Shown here: positions 36,293 to 44,930 of the stretch, one piece after another | Numbering within the stretch: position 1 is the stretch's first letter | How the letters are laid out: every line of letters starts with the position of its first letter | IMG/VR virus record: IMGVR_UViG_3300028024_000181 | Coordinates: 1-50,700 of that record | Length of the DNA: 50,700 bases | DNA from: a virus | Strand: one strand, 5' to 3' | Translations under genes and position numbers: made by a program | Notes under the pieces: generated by a model | What the model saw: the letters and a program-made list of their open reading frames with translations, nothing else | Databases searched by the model: none | Told to the model about the DNA's origin: nothing

Positions 36293-36893
36293 CCCAACTG
36301 GCCGGTCGGCCATGCGAAAGATGGTGGTGGCTGCATTTCAGGCGGCTGCAGCCGCGCCGACGATCCAGTCACCGGGAGACTGGAGCACGCCTCCGGCGAA
36401 GTTGCCGGCGATTCTGGTGCGTTGTGGTGATGACCAGAAGGCGTCGATCGGGAACATCGGCGAGACGCAGTTCAACACCGATTTCGTTATCGAGATCCGC
36501 GGCATCGTTTCTGGCCCAACCGGCGAGGCCGCACAGGATGCGCTCGAAGATCTCGGCGCAACGATCGAAGACATCCTGCTTCGCAACATTGCCATTCGTG
36601 CGCAGACGCAGGACTTTCCGATGATCGCGACGGTAACGGAGATCAAATCGGATGGTCGTCTGCATTTCGGCGCCGTGAGCATGGCAGTGCACTTCCAGAT
36701 CTATGAGGCGTTCGATCCTGACGTGGAGACCACGCTCGAGCGAATGACCGTGACGGCTGATCTGAGAAATGTCTTCGACGCCAGCGGCACTTATCCCAAC
36801 CCGCCTTTTCCCGACGCAGTTCAGCCAGCTCCGCGCACTTCGGGCCCCGACGGGCGCGCCGAGGGTGGCTTCGATGTCGAACTTCCCCAATAG
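36282..36893 (+). CDS. Tail terminator/completion protein (Mu gp37-like position)
   Basis: The product is about 203 residues (MRKMVVAAFQAAAAAPTIQSPGDW, ILVRCGDDQKASIGNIGETQFNTDFVIEIRG). A C-terminal Pro-rich tail is present. It resembles tail terminator proteins by size, place and mixed alpha/beta layout. The start could be GTG 36276, ATG 36282 or GTG 36285. The next gene is a DUF2635 protein and then the sheath, as in Mu. Confidence 0.6.
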   Translation: MVADPTGRSAMRKMVVAAFQAAAAAPTIQSPGDWSTPPAKLPAILVRCGDDQKASIGNIGETQFNTDFVIEIRGIVSGPTGEAAQDALEDLGATIEDILLRNIAIRAQTQDFPMIATVTEIKSDGRLHFGAVSMAVHFQIYEAFDPDVETTLERMTVTADLRNVFDASGTYPNPPFPDAVQPAPRTSGPDGRAEGGFDVELPQ

Positions 36894-36902
36894 GAGCAAC
36901 GC

Positions 36903-37097
36903 ATGTTCGTCAAACCCGCACCGGGTCTGAAGATTCGCGACCCTGAACTGAAAGACCTGATCCCGGACGAAGGCCGGAATGTGTCGGCCGACGATCTGTA
37001 CTGGCATCGCCGCTTGCGCGACGGTGACGTCGTCCTTGTTGAATCGACTGGCGTGCCGCCCGCTGCAGAGGCCGCCCGCATCACTGGGAGCGAATAA
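36903..37097 (+). CDS. DUF2635 protein (Mu gp38-like)
   Basis: The 64-residue product (MFVKPAPGLKIRDPELKDLIPDEGRNV, YWHRRLRDGDVVLV) matches DUF2635, a small protein always found just upstream of Mu-type sheath genes. Its exact role is unknown. It sits 2 nt before the GTG start of the sheath gene. Confidence 0.85.
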   Translation: MFVKPAPGLKIRDPELKDLIPDEGRNVSADDLYWHRRLRDGDVVLVESTGVPPAAEAARITGSE

Positions 37098-37099
37098 TC

Positions 37100-38596
37100 G
37101 TGGCCGTTCCATTCAAGAATATTCCGTCTGGCGACCAGATCCGCGTCCCCCTGTTTTACGCGGAGGTCGACAACAGCCAGGCCAACACCGCGACGCAGTC
37201 CCAGCGCGCGCTCATCATTGGCCAGATCACCACCGCAGGCACCGGCACTCCCAACACGCCGACGATATGCCAGGGTAAGTCGGACGCGAAGACCGTCGGC
37301 GGCCCAGGCTCCATGCTCGCGCTGATGACGGCTGCCTATCGCGATAGCGACGACTTCGGCGAGCTCTGGTATTTGCCGCTGGCAGATGACGGCAGCGCGG
37401 TGGCCGCGAACGGTTCCATCAATTTCACGGCCGCCGCGACGGCCGTCGGCGTGCTTTTCCTGTATCTCGCCGGGCAGCTGGTCACGCAAAACGTGAATGC
37501 GTCGCTGACGCCCGCACAGCTCGCAACGGCGCTGGTGGCGACCGTCAATGCCGCGAGCGACCTGCCGGTAACCGCGGCCGTCGACGGCACGACCACGAGC
37601 AAGGTGAACTTTACGGCGAAGAACAAAGGCCTCGCCGGCAACGACATCGACATCAGCGTGAACTACCGCGGCACGGCGAATGGGGAAGTGACTCCGGCCG
37701 GCCTCACATTCGCTATCACTGCGATGAGCGGGGGCCTGGTGAATCCGTCGCTGACGGCCGGTCTCGCCAACCTCGCGGACATGCCGTTCGACTTCATCGT
37801 CATGCCCTATACGGACGCCACGTCGCTCGACGCGATCAAGGCTTTCCTCAATGACCAGAACGGTCGCTGGGCGTGGTCGAAGGGTATCTACGGGCACTTC
37901 TTCGCGATGTATCGCGGCACGGTAGGTGCCCTGACCACCTTCGGCGTGACACGCAATGACCAGCACGGCAGCGTGATGGGATTCAACGGTTCGCCGACGC
38001 CGGCGTGGGTGGGCGCCGCGGATCTGTGCGGCGCGGCCGCGGTCTCACTGCGTGCGGATCCGGGACTTCCTCTGCAGACGGTCGCTCTCTCGACGTTCCT
38101 TGCTCCCCCGGTCGCATCGCGCTTCGCGCTGACCGACCGCAATACGTTGCTGTTCGACGGTATTTCCACCTTCACCGTCGCTGACGATGGAACGGTCGCG
38201 ATCGAAAATCTGATCACCACGTACCAGAAGAACGGCTTCGGACAGCCCGACAACAGCTATTTGCAGGTCGAGACCTTATTCCTGCTGATGTATGTGATCC
38301 GACGGCTGAAAGGCGTCGTCACCAGCAAATACGGCCGCAAGAAGCTGGCAGCGAACGGCACGCGCTTCGCACCGGGCGCGAACATCGTCACGCCCAACAT
38401 CATCCGGGCCGATCAGATCGCTGAGTATCAGGCGATGGAATTCGAGGGATATGTCCAGAACAGCGATGCGTTTGCCGCGGGCCTGATCGTCGAGCAGGAC
38501 GCCCAGAATCCGAGCCGCATTAACGAGCTGTGGGACGGCGTTCTCATCGACGGACTGCGAATCTTCGCGCTGCTTGCCCAGTTCCGCCTGCAGTAA
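37100..38596 (+). CDS. Contractile tail sheath protein (Mu gpL-like)
   Basis: The 498-residue product shows the sheath pattern: MAVPFKNIPSGDQIRVPLFYAEVDNSQAN, then RALIIGQITTAGTGTPNTP, GVTRNDQHGSVMGFNGSPTPAWVGAAD, and a C-terminal domain with RRLKGVVTSKYGRKKLAANG. The length is typical for Mu gpL. It forms the contractile sheath around the tube. The start is GTG. An intrinsic terminator follows before the tube gene. Confidence 0.93.
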   Translation: MAVPFKNIPSGDQIRVPLFYAEVDNSQANTATQSQRALIIGQITTAGTGTPNTPTICQGKSDAKTVGGPGSMLALMTAAYRDSDDFGELWYLPLADDGSAVAANGSINFTAAATAVGVLFLYLAGQLVTQNVNASLTPAQLATALVATVNAASDLPVTAAVDGTTTSKVNFTAKNKGLAGNDIDISVNYRGTANGEVTPAGLTFAITAMSGGLVNPSLTAGLANLADMPFDFIVMPYTDATSLDAIKAFLNDQNGRWAWSKGIYGHFFAMYRGTVGALTTFGVTRNDQHGSVMGFNGSPTPAWVGAADLCGAAAVSLRADPGLPLQTVALSTFLAPPVASRFALTDRNTLLFDGISTFTVADDGTVAIENLITTYQKNGFGQPDNSYLQVETLFLLMYVIRRLKGVVTSKYGRKKLAANGTRFAPGANIVTPNIIRADQIAEYQAMEFEGYVQNSDAFAAGLIVEQDAQNPSRINELWDGVLIDGLRIFALLAQFRLQ

Positions 38597-38617
38597 CAAG
38601 TCTCTCCACCAGCATTG

Positions 38618-38641
38618 GCCGCCTTCGGGCGGCTTTTTTTT
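38618..38641 (+). terminator. Intrinsic terminator between the sheath and tube genes
   Basis: A 6-bp GC stem (GCCGCC/GGCGGC) with a TTCG loop is followed by eight T. It lies in the middle of the late operon, only 13 bases before the tube gene start, so it needs antitermination or acts as a partial attenuator. Confidence 0.88.
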
Positions 38642-38653
38642 GTGAGTTCATAA

Positions 38654-39022
38654 ATGTCGAATACCACGAACCGCATTGCCGGGACGGCGTATCTGACGGT
38701 GGACGGGACGACCTACACCGTTGCCGGCGACTTCGAGTACGACCCCAGCTCCGTCACCCGCGAAACGTTATCCGGGCAGTCTGGCGTCGATGGTTTCAGC
38801 GAGAAGCCGAAGCCCGGCCAGATCAAGGCGACGCTGCGGGATATGAGGGGGCTGTCGCTCGCCGCAATCAATGCGATGGATGACGTGACTGTCGTCGCTG
38901 AGCTGGCGAATGGCAAAACGATCATCGGCCGCAATATGTGGACCGTCGATCCTCAAGGCTCGAAGGCCGAAGACGCAACGAATCCCGTCACGTGGGAAGG
39001 CCCGAGCGTAACGGAGAACTGA
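38654..39022 (+). CDS. Tail tube protein (Mu gpM-like)
   Basis: The 122-residue product (MSNTTNRIAGTAYLTVDGTTY, TVAGDFEYDPSSVTRETLSGQSGVDGFSEKPKPGQIKATLRDM) is a standard Mu-type tube protein in length and sequence. Hexamers stack inside the sheath to form the DNA channel. It lies 3 nt before the assembly chaperone gene. Confidence 0.92.
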   Translation: MSNTTNRIAGTAYLTVDGTTYTVAGDFEYDPSSVTRETLSGQSGVDGFSEKPKPGQIKATLRDMRGLSLAAINAMDDVTVVAELANGKTIIGRNMWTVDPQGSKAEDATNPVTWEGPSVTEN

Positions 39023-39025
39023 TCA

Positions 39026-39586
39026 ATGCAATCTACAAAAACCATTTCTTTTCGAGTGCCGATCGTAGTGGGTGATGGCGATGCTGCGAAGACCTATGAG
39101 GCAGTCACGCTGCGCGAGCCAACTGCAGGTGAGTATGAGGCGGCAGAGAAGGTGTCTGGCACATACGGCATGGCTGCCGCGCTGATCGCGACAGTGAGTG
39201 GAGTGCCTGTCGACGTCGTCGACCAGATGTTCGAGAGCCAGATCGATGAGGGTGAGGATTTTCTCGGTTCATTCGGCATGAATCTCATGAACCCAACTTC
39301 TCCATCGGACGACCAGTTCCAACTCGTTCTCGTAGCACCCGTAAAGCTGACGGATGACAACACGGCTCTGAATCAAGCGACTCTTTCGCTTTCTGAGCCG
39401 ACAAACCAGCAGCGCAGGAAAGCGGCGCAAATAGGCGGACCGATCGCACAGGCAATCGAACTTATTTCCATCAACGCCAAGGTCCCTAAAGCGTCGGTGC
39501 GTGCGATGTGCTCTCGCGACTTTCTTGCCGCAACCGGGTATTTCAACGGTTTTCAGCTGCGCCGGCGAGCAGGTTCGGGCGGCTAA
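39026..39586 (+). CDS. Tail assembly chaperone (Mu gp41/P2 gpE-like)
   Basis: The 186-residue product (VTLREPTAGEYEAAEKVSGTYGMAAALIATVSGVP, DQMFESQIDEGEDFL) has the size and place of the first tail assembly chaperone, between tube and tape measure. Such genes normally make a second, longer product by -1 frameshifting. The -1 frame stays open past this stop into 39625-39762. The C-terminal extension (residues about 120-186) is somewhat longer than usual. Confidence 0.8.
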   Translation: MQSTKTISFRVPIVVGDGDAAKTYEAVTLREPTAGEYEAAEKVSGTYGMAAALIATVSGVPVDVVDQMFESQIDEGEDFLGSFGMNLMNPTSPSDDQFQLVLVAPVKLTDDNTALNQATLSLSEPTNQQRRKAAQIGGPIAQAIELISINAKVPKASVRAMCSRDFLAATGYFNGFQLRRRAGSGG

Positions 39587-39624
39587 TCGTCGGTCTAGGC
39601 GCTTCGCCCCCAAAGTGGGAACAG

Positions 39625-39762
39625 ATGGTTGTCGACGTCATGTTTTTTTTTGGCTTCACGCCTGACGTCGCATGGTCGATGTCGCTGTCTGAAACGGCGC
39701 GCTATTTGGACGACGCGTTACGCATTCGCAGTGGCATGGGTGAGAGGGGAGCACGTAAATGA
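39625..39762 (+). CDS. Tail assembly chaperone extension (gpE'-like, -1 frame)
   Basis: The frame codes for MVVDVMFFFGFTPDVAWSMS and then LSETARYLDDALRI, matching the short GpE'-type domain that is fused by -1 frameshifting to the upstream chaperone. Its frame is -1 relative to 39026-39586 and open across the junction from at least 39508. I find no canonical X-XXY-YYZ heptamer, so the site of slippage is unproven. An internal start at 39625 is the alternative. A run of nine T (39643-39651) lies in this segment. It overlaps the next gene by 4 nt. Confidence 0.65.
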   Translation: MVVDVMFFFGFTPDVAWSMSLSETARYLDDALRIRSGMGERGARK

Positions 39763-41183
39763 ATATTGGCGGCGGCGCAGGTGCCGTTCTCGGTACGGCA
39801 TCTGGCATCGAAAACCTCGCGGCGTCGCTCGCGGCACGTCTCGGTGGCTCGATCGGCACTTACATGCAGCAACTGCGGCCGGCCTCGTTTCGTGGCATGC
39901 CATTTGTTTCTTTAGGTGGCTCTGCATCATTCGGTCGCCGTAACGAGCTGCATGAATATGCGAAACGCGACGAGCCGTGGTCTGAGGATCTCGGCAGGGC
40001 GGCGCGGCGCTTTCAGGTTGTAGGTTACCTGGTCGGTGATGACGTCATCCAGAAGCGCGAGGTCATGATCCGGCAGATCGAGACTCAGGATTCTGGCGAG
40101 CTTATCCACGCGTCGTATGGCCGACGGACAGTCAACGTCAACAACTTCTCCGTAATTGAGCGCTGGGACAAGGCACGATATTTCGAACTTCGGTTCGATT
40201 TCATAGAAAGCGGCGCTAGCCTGTTTCCGTCATCCTCCAGCGCGGGAACAAGCCTGATCGCAGCCGCCGTATCGAAACTCGGATTGTCCGCGGCCGCAGA
40301 CTTCGCTTCCAAAGTCTTGTCGCAGTTGCAGTATGGAGCGGCGGTTGTCGGTATGGCGGTGAGCACCGCGCTGACCTGGTACACCACGGCAAAAAACCTC
40401 GTTGGCGATGCACGGAATCTCATTGGTCTCGTGTTCGACCTGCCCGGCTCTTTCGGACGGTTCGCGGGCAGCGCGACGGTGCCGACGTTTAGCAATTATC
40501 CGAGCGCACCGACGCCGGCCACAACCACCACCGCAGATCTGATCGCGCAGGCGACGCGGGCGCGCACGGCGGTTTCAGTCGCTTCGAGCACTCTGGCCGC
40601 GGCCGCATCGTCGTTGGATTCCACTTCAACAGATGCGTTCGCGACCGCCGCGCGGGGTGTCGCTTCTGCGTTGCTTGCTGCATCGCCTAACCCCGCAGAT
40701 GGTATACGCCTGCTCTCAGCTCTCGCCGTTTTTTCGCCGGCCGCGCCGACGACTAGCTCGACGATCGGCATGGCGATGGAGGTCATGCAGTCGGCATGTG
40801 GTGATCTCTTCCGAAGAGCTGCGATTGGCGCTGTGGCAACGGCGGCATCCACCTATAAGCCGACGTCGGCTGACGACGCAGCGACAGTGCGCGACACAGT
40901 GGTTGCCCTCATCGATTCGGAGATCGAGATTGCCGGCAACCAGGGCGACGACAGCACTTACGGCGCGCTGCGTTCCCTACGATCGGCAGTTATTCAGGAT
41001 CTGAACAGCCGCGGAGCTGGCCTTGCTGCCATCAAGACATTCGTGATCAAGGCGAATCTGCCCGCGTTGGTGCTGGCCCAGCGCCTGTATCGCGACCCCG
41101 CTCGCGCTGACGAGCTCGTTGCGCAGGCTAACCCTGTTCATCCGGCATTCATGCCGTCGAGCTTCAAGGCTCTGTCCAGTTGA
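39759..41183 (+). CDS. DNA circularisation/tail protein N-like (Mu gpN)
   Basis: The 474-residue product has the DNA_circ_N signature near the N-terminus: LRPASFRGMPFVSLGGSASFGRRNELHEYAKRDEPWSEDLGR, then RRFQVVGYLVGDDVIQKREVMI and ELIHASYGRRTV. A long Ala/Ser/Thr-rich helical C-terminus follows. In Mu, gpN is a baseplate/tail protein. In this phage it lies before the tape-measure gene, the reverse of Mu order. Confidence 0.88.
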   Translation: MNIGGGAGAVLGTASGIENLAASLAARLGGSIGTYMQQLRPASFRGMPFVSLGGSASFGRRNELHEYAKRDEPWSEDLGRAARRFQVVGYLVGDDVIQKREVMIRQIETQDSGELIHASYGRRTVNVNNFSVIERWDKARYFELRFDFIESGASLFPSSSSAGTSLIAAAVSKLGLSAAADFASKVLSQLQYGAAVVGMAVSTALTWYTTAKNLVGDARNLIGLVFDLPGSFGRFAGSATVPTFSNYPSAPTPATTTTADLIAQATRARTAVSVASSTLAAAASSLDSTSTDAFATAARGVASALLAASPNPADGIRLLSALAVFSPAAPTTSSTIGMAMEVMQSACGDLFRRAAIGAVATAASTYKPTSADDAATVRDTVVALIDSEIEIAGNQGDDSTYGALRSLRSAVIQDLNSRGAGLAAIKTFVIKANLPALVLAQRLYRDPARADELVAQANPVHPAFMPSSFKALSS

Positions 41184-41199
41184 TCTCACCGAGGTTTAC

Positions 41200-42762
41200 A
41201 TGGCAGCACGAATCCAGTTTGTCATTACCGCGGAAGACCGGGCGAGCGGGCCGATCGGGAAGATTCAGGCGGCCTTTCGAAAGCTTGAAGTGCAGGCGAA
41301 ATCGGGAAGGCTGAACAAATTTTCAGATTCCATCACCGGTGGTTTGTCGTCAGGATCGGGGGCGATGTCAGCAATCACAAAATTTGTGAGTGGCAGCACG
41401 CTTGTTTCCGGCGCGATAGCCGGGCTCGTCATCAAGCTGGCAGACCTCGAATCCCAGTGGGCGAGTTCAGTGCGGAGCATGAATAATCTCGGGATCAGGA
41501 CCGGCCTGTCAGCGACGAGTGCTTACGCTGTGCAATACGCCGGCCGTCTGGCCGGACTATCGCCGGAGCAGGCGAATAGCGGAATAGAACAGGTCCGACA
41601 GACATACAGTGACGCACTGAACAATCGCAACCCCGAAGCGCTCAAGCGATTTCAGGCGGCCGGCATCTCGACGAATCCGGAACGGATGGAATCGATCGAA
41701 TCTGTCCTCGTGAAACTCGCTGCGTACGCGGAAATTTTGCGAAAGCAGGGGAAATATGGCGGCGCACAGAATTTTCTCGCCGCTTCCGGCGCCGCTTCTC
41801 TCGGTGACTTCCTGGGTCGCGGTCCAGCACAGGTGGCGTCGGACCTTCAGGCGGCGAAGTCATACATTCCGGACGACGACGATATCCGCCGGGCGCGCGA
41901 ATATGCAGACGAAACGGCACGGCTGGGCATTACCTATGACCGGTTGAAAACGACGTTGCTAAGCGGGCTCGAGCCCGCACTGGAAGGGTTGCTTAGCGGA
42001 ATTCAGTTCCTGCTTGATGCCGCCAGCGGTCGTAGCCGTCCCCAACCAGGACCAGGTGGCGAAAATAGCACACAGCAACGCATCTGGAATGGTTTTGAGC
42101 GGTTCGGCAACCGCCTTCGAGGTCGCGGCGACGAGACAATGGCAGAGGCCCAGCAGACCGGCCCCGTAGGCGACGGTGCGTCGCAGGAAAGGGCGCGGTC
42201 GATGGTCGAGTGGTACGTGAATCATGGCTTATCGAGAGAGCAGGCCATCGGAATGACGGCGAACGCATTTCGTGAGAGCAGCTTCGACTCGCGGGCCGAT
42301 TACGACGGAAAGGGTAGTTTTGTCGGCCTCTTTCAGTGGGGAAAAGATCGGCAGAAGCAATACGAGCAGATGTTCGGAAGGCCACTTTCCCTCGCGACGC
42401 CAGAAGAGCAGATGGGCTTTTCAGTCTGGGAACTGCAGAACACGGAGGCTAAGGCTGGTCGTGCGCTTCTCGATAGCAGCAATGCCGAAGATGCCGCAAG
42501 AAAGGTCTCGACACTCTATGAGCGTCCGGCCGACCCGAATGAGGCGGCGGTGAGAGCAGGGATTGCGAAGGATCTGGACGGTATTATCGGCGACGCGGCG
42601 GGCGAACCAGGAAAAATGCGCGTCGAGATCGTTCACAGGAACGCTCCGGAAGGAACGACTATGAACGTCTCGTCGTCGCCAGGCATCGAAACGACGATGC
42701 AATCCGACCGGCAGCCGGCCCCGCTTGGCGATCAATATTCCTATTCGCCTGGGGCGTTCTAA
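41200..42762 (+). CDS. Tape measure protein with C-terminal phage lysozyme domain
   Basis: The 520-residue product begins with an N-terminal tail tape-measure part (MAARIQFVITAEDRASGPIGKIQAAFRKLE), with hydrophobic stretches near residues 67-90. The C-terminal third (residues about 335-470) contains MVEWYVNHGLSREQAIGMTANAFRESSFD, GSFVGLFQWGKDRQKQYEQ and EEQMGFSVWELQ. That is the pattern of the phage tail lysozyme (lysozyme2) family, with a Glu in the RESSFD box as likely catalytic residue. It would set tail length and open peptidoglycan at injection. The start at 41200 has a GAGG site. Confidence 0.85.
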   Translation: MAARIQFVITAEDRASGPIGKIQAAFRKLEVQAKSGRLNKFSDSITGGLSSGSGAMSAITKFVSGSTLVSGAIAGLVIKLADLESQWASSVRSMNNLGIRTGLSATSAYAVQYAGRLAGLSPEQANSGIEQVRQTYSDALNNRNPEALKRFQAAGISTNPERMESIESVLVKLAAYAEILRKQGKYGGAQNFLAASGAASLGDFLGRGPAQVASDLQAAKSYIPDDDDIRRAREYADETARLGITYDRLKTTLLSGLEPALEGLLSGIQFLLDAASGRSRPQPGPGGENSTQQRIWNGFERFGNRLRGRGDETMAEAQQTGPVGDGASQERARSMVEWYVNHGLSREQAIGMTANAFRESSFDSRADYDGKGSFVGLFQWGKDRQKQYEQMFGRPLSLATPEEQMGFSVWELQNTEAKAGRALLDSSNAEDAARKVSTLYERPADPNEAAVRAGIAKDLDGIIGDAAGEPGKMRVEIVHRNAPEGTTMNVSSSPGIETTMQSDRQPAPLGDQYSYSPGAF

Positions 42763-43913
42763 TGCCATCCGCTGACCGCATTGTCGATGCAAAAGGCGGG
42801 GGCGCGGCGAACGATGAAGTAAGGGTGTTGCTGACTCAGGACAGTCTTTTGTTGACGGGTTGGAAGGCAGTCCGCATAACGAGATCGATAGAGGTGGGGT
42901 CGTCATCCTTCGCGCTGACGTGTTCCGCCGATGCGAACACGCTGAAACTGCTCGGAAGAGAAGGATCGCCCGTGAAGATAACAATCGGCGATTCCACTGT
43001 GCTTACCGGGTTCCTTGAGACGATTGAAACGCTGTTGGCGCCCCGCAAACATCAGATCACCATCTCTGGGCGAGGAAAGCTTTGTGATCTCGTGGATAGT
43101 TCGTGTGGCATTGATCGCGTGAACGCGAACGCCACGCTTCAAACGTTGTGCGCGCGGATCACGAAGCCTTTCGAGATCAGTGTGTTCATCCCGCCAAACG
43201 GAACGCAAGCTGCCCTCGATGCATTGCCGACGCTTCCTCGTCAGCTCGTCAGCATCACCGAAACAGCTTGGGAAGTAATCGAACGATATGCGCGCTATTG
43301 CGGCGTGCTCGTGTTTGAAAGCGAGGAGGGTGAACTGACGATTTCGCTTGCCGGCACCGAGCTCGGAAGCTCCGGCGTTGCTCTCGGCAAAAACATTGAA
43401 GCCATCGTTTGCACCAAAAGCACGCTCGGAACCTTCAGCACATATAACGCGGTGTTGAGCGCCTATAGCGTCGGCGCCGACGACGAGGACATTCCGAATC
43501 TTGCCGTCGTGACGGTAGTTGCTGCAGGAGCAGCAGGAAACGCAGCGCGTTTTCGACCGACGTTTTTTGTTTCTGAACAGAGTGCCACGGATCGGCGGTT
43601 CATCGAGAAGCGGGTCAACTGGATGGCGTCGCGCGCGTATGGGAGATCTCGGCGTGTCAGGGTCCTCGTTGACAGCTGGCGCGATGCCAGTGGTTCTCCA
43701 TGGATTCCCAATGTGAATTATCCCGTCTCCGCGGATCTGGCCGGGGTGCCGGAAAACACGATTCTCCTATTGGCTGAGGTCACGTTTATCCGCAACGAAC
43801 AGGGTACTCGTGCGGAGCTGTTATTCGGTCCACGTCAAGGATTCCTGCCTGAGCCGATTGCGCTCGACGTGCTGCCAATGGATGAGTCAACCTCGACTGG
43901 AACGGAACAGTAA
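42762..43913 (+). CDS. Baseplate hub protein (Mu gpP/gp44-like)
   Basis: The 383-residue product (DEVRVLLTQDSLLLTGWKAVRITRSIEV, FLETIETLLAPRKHQITISGRGKLCDLVDSS) matches Mu gp44/gpP, the trimeric hub at the end of the tube. It overlaps its neighbours by a single base each (TAATG). Confidence 0.9.
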   Translation: MPSADRIVDAKGGGAANDEVRVLLTQDSLLLTGWKAVRITRSIEVGSSSFALTCSADANTLKLLGREGSPVKITIGDSTVLTGFLETIETLLAPRKHQITISGRGKLCDLVDSSCGIDRVNANATLQTLCARITKPFEISVFIPPNGTQAALDALPTLPRQLVSITETAWEVIERYARYCGVLVFESEEGELTISLAGTELGSSGVALGKNIEAIVCTKSTLGTFSTYNAVLSAYSVGADDEDIPNLAVVTVVAAGAAGNAARFRPTFFVSEQSATDRRFIEKRVNWMASRAYGRSRRVRVLVDSWRDASGSPWIPNVNYPVSADLAGVPENTILLLAEVTFIRNEQGTRAELLFGPRQGFLPEPIALDVLPMDESTSTGTEQ

Positions 43914-44476
43914 TGCTTGAAAAAATAGGCCAGTTGGGGCGCCGGGTGCTGCTGATGCTCGCGCGCGGCACCATCACATTGGTCGACGACACCAAGCCCG
44001 TTCAGATGCTGCAGGTCCGCGTGAACGCGCTTGAGCTGATTCCCGATGTTCCTCGTTTCGCGGAATACGGATTTACGTCAAATCCGCCAACTGGCACGCA
44101 GGCGGTGATTGCATCGAAGAACGGCGATCGTAACGATGGAATCTGCATCGCGACGTCCAATGCGAAATACCGCATGACCCAGCTCGCGACTGGTGAAGTG
44201 GCGATCCACGACAACATCGGGCAGTCGGTATATCTGACGGCGGAAGGCATCGTGATCAATGGCGGGGGCAATCCAATGACCATCACGAATACGCCGGAAA
44301 TTACCGCCGATACGCCGATGCTTAAATGCACGGGCGACATCCTTGATAACTGCAACACGAACACACGAACAGTCGCTGGAATGAGGCAGGTCGCTAATGG
44401 CCATACGCACGACGTCCCGAACGTTCAAAGCGGCGGTACGACTCGCACGTCCAATCCGCCGAATCAGCCGGAATAA
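43913..44476 (+). CDS. Baseplate spike protein (Mu gpV/gp45-like)
   Basis: The 187-residue product starts with an OB-fold-like part (MLARGTITLVDDTKPVQMLQVRVNALE). A beta-helix (ATGEVAIHDNIGQSVYLTAEGIVINGG) follows. The C-terminus carries the HxH motif GHTHDVP that binds iron at the tip of contractile tail spikes. The length is typical. Confidence 0.92.
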   Translation: MLEKIGQLGRRVLLMLARGTITLVDDTKPVQMLQVRVNALELIPDVPRFAEYGFTSNPPTGTQAVIASKNGDRNDGICIATSNAKYRMTQLATGEVAIHDNIGQSVYLTAEGIVINGGGNPMTITNTPEITADTPMLKCTGDILDNCNTNTRTVAGMRQVANGHTHDVPNVQSGGTTRTSNPPNQPE

Positions 44477-44479
44477 TCC

Positions 44480-44929
44480 ATGCCGGATATCTCTCTTGTA
44501 TGGGACGTCGACAACAGCCGCGGCGACTGGCAGCTTGTCGGGCCGGTCCTGCTTACCGGTAACGATCTGGCCAGCGCGGCGTTGATCAGCCTCTTCTCTG
44601 ACCGGATCGCAAACCCCGACGACGTTATTCCTGACGGCACGGACGATCCGCGAGGGTGGTGGGGTGACCTCGGCGAGGATCAGCCGATCGGCTCGCGCCT
44701 GTGGCTTCTCTCGCGTGCGAAACAGACCCAGGAGACCCTGAATAACGCGGTCGACTATTCGCGTGAGGCGTTGCAGTGGTTTATCGATGACGGAGTGGTG
44801 GCGCGCATCGATGTCTTTGCGCAGTGGGTGCGCACGTCGTTCCTCGGACTGCAGGCCATCTTCTATAACCAAGACGGCACCACCGCAGCTGCTCTCAGCT
44901 ACGCGTGGGCCTGGAACCAGATAGCCTGA
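44480..44929 (+). CDS. Baseplate wedge protein (Mu gp46-like)
   Basis: The 149-residue product (MPDISLVWDVDNSRGDWQLVG, ALISLFSDRIANPDDVIPDGTDDPRGWWGD) has the full signature of the GP46 family. It forms part of the baseplate wedge with gp47. It has a 3-nt gap before it and one base before the next gene. Confidence 0.93.
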   Translation: MPDISLVWDVDNSRGDWQLVGPVLLTGNDLASAALISLFSDRIANPDDVIPDGTDDPRGWWGDLGEDQPIGSRLWLLSRAKQTQETLNNAVDYSREALQWFIDDGVVARIDVFAQWVRTSFLGLQAIFYNQDGTTAAALSYAWAWNQIA

Positions 44930-44930
44930 C

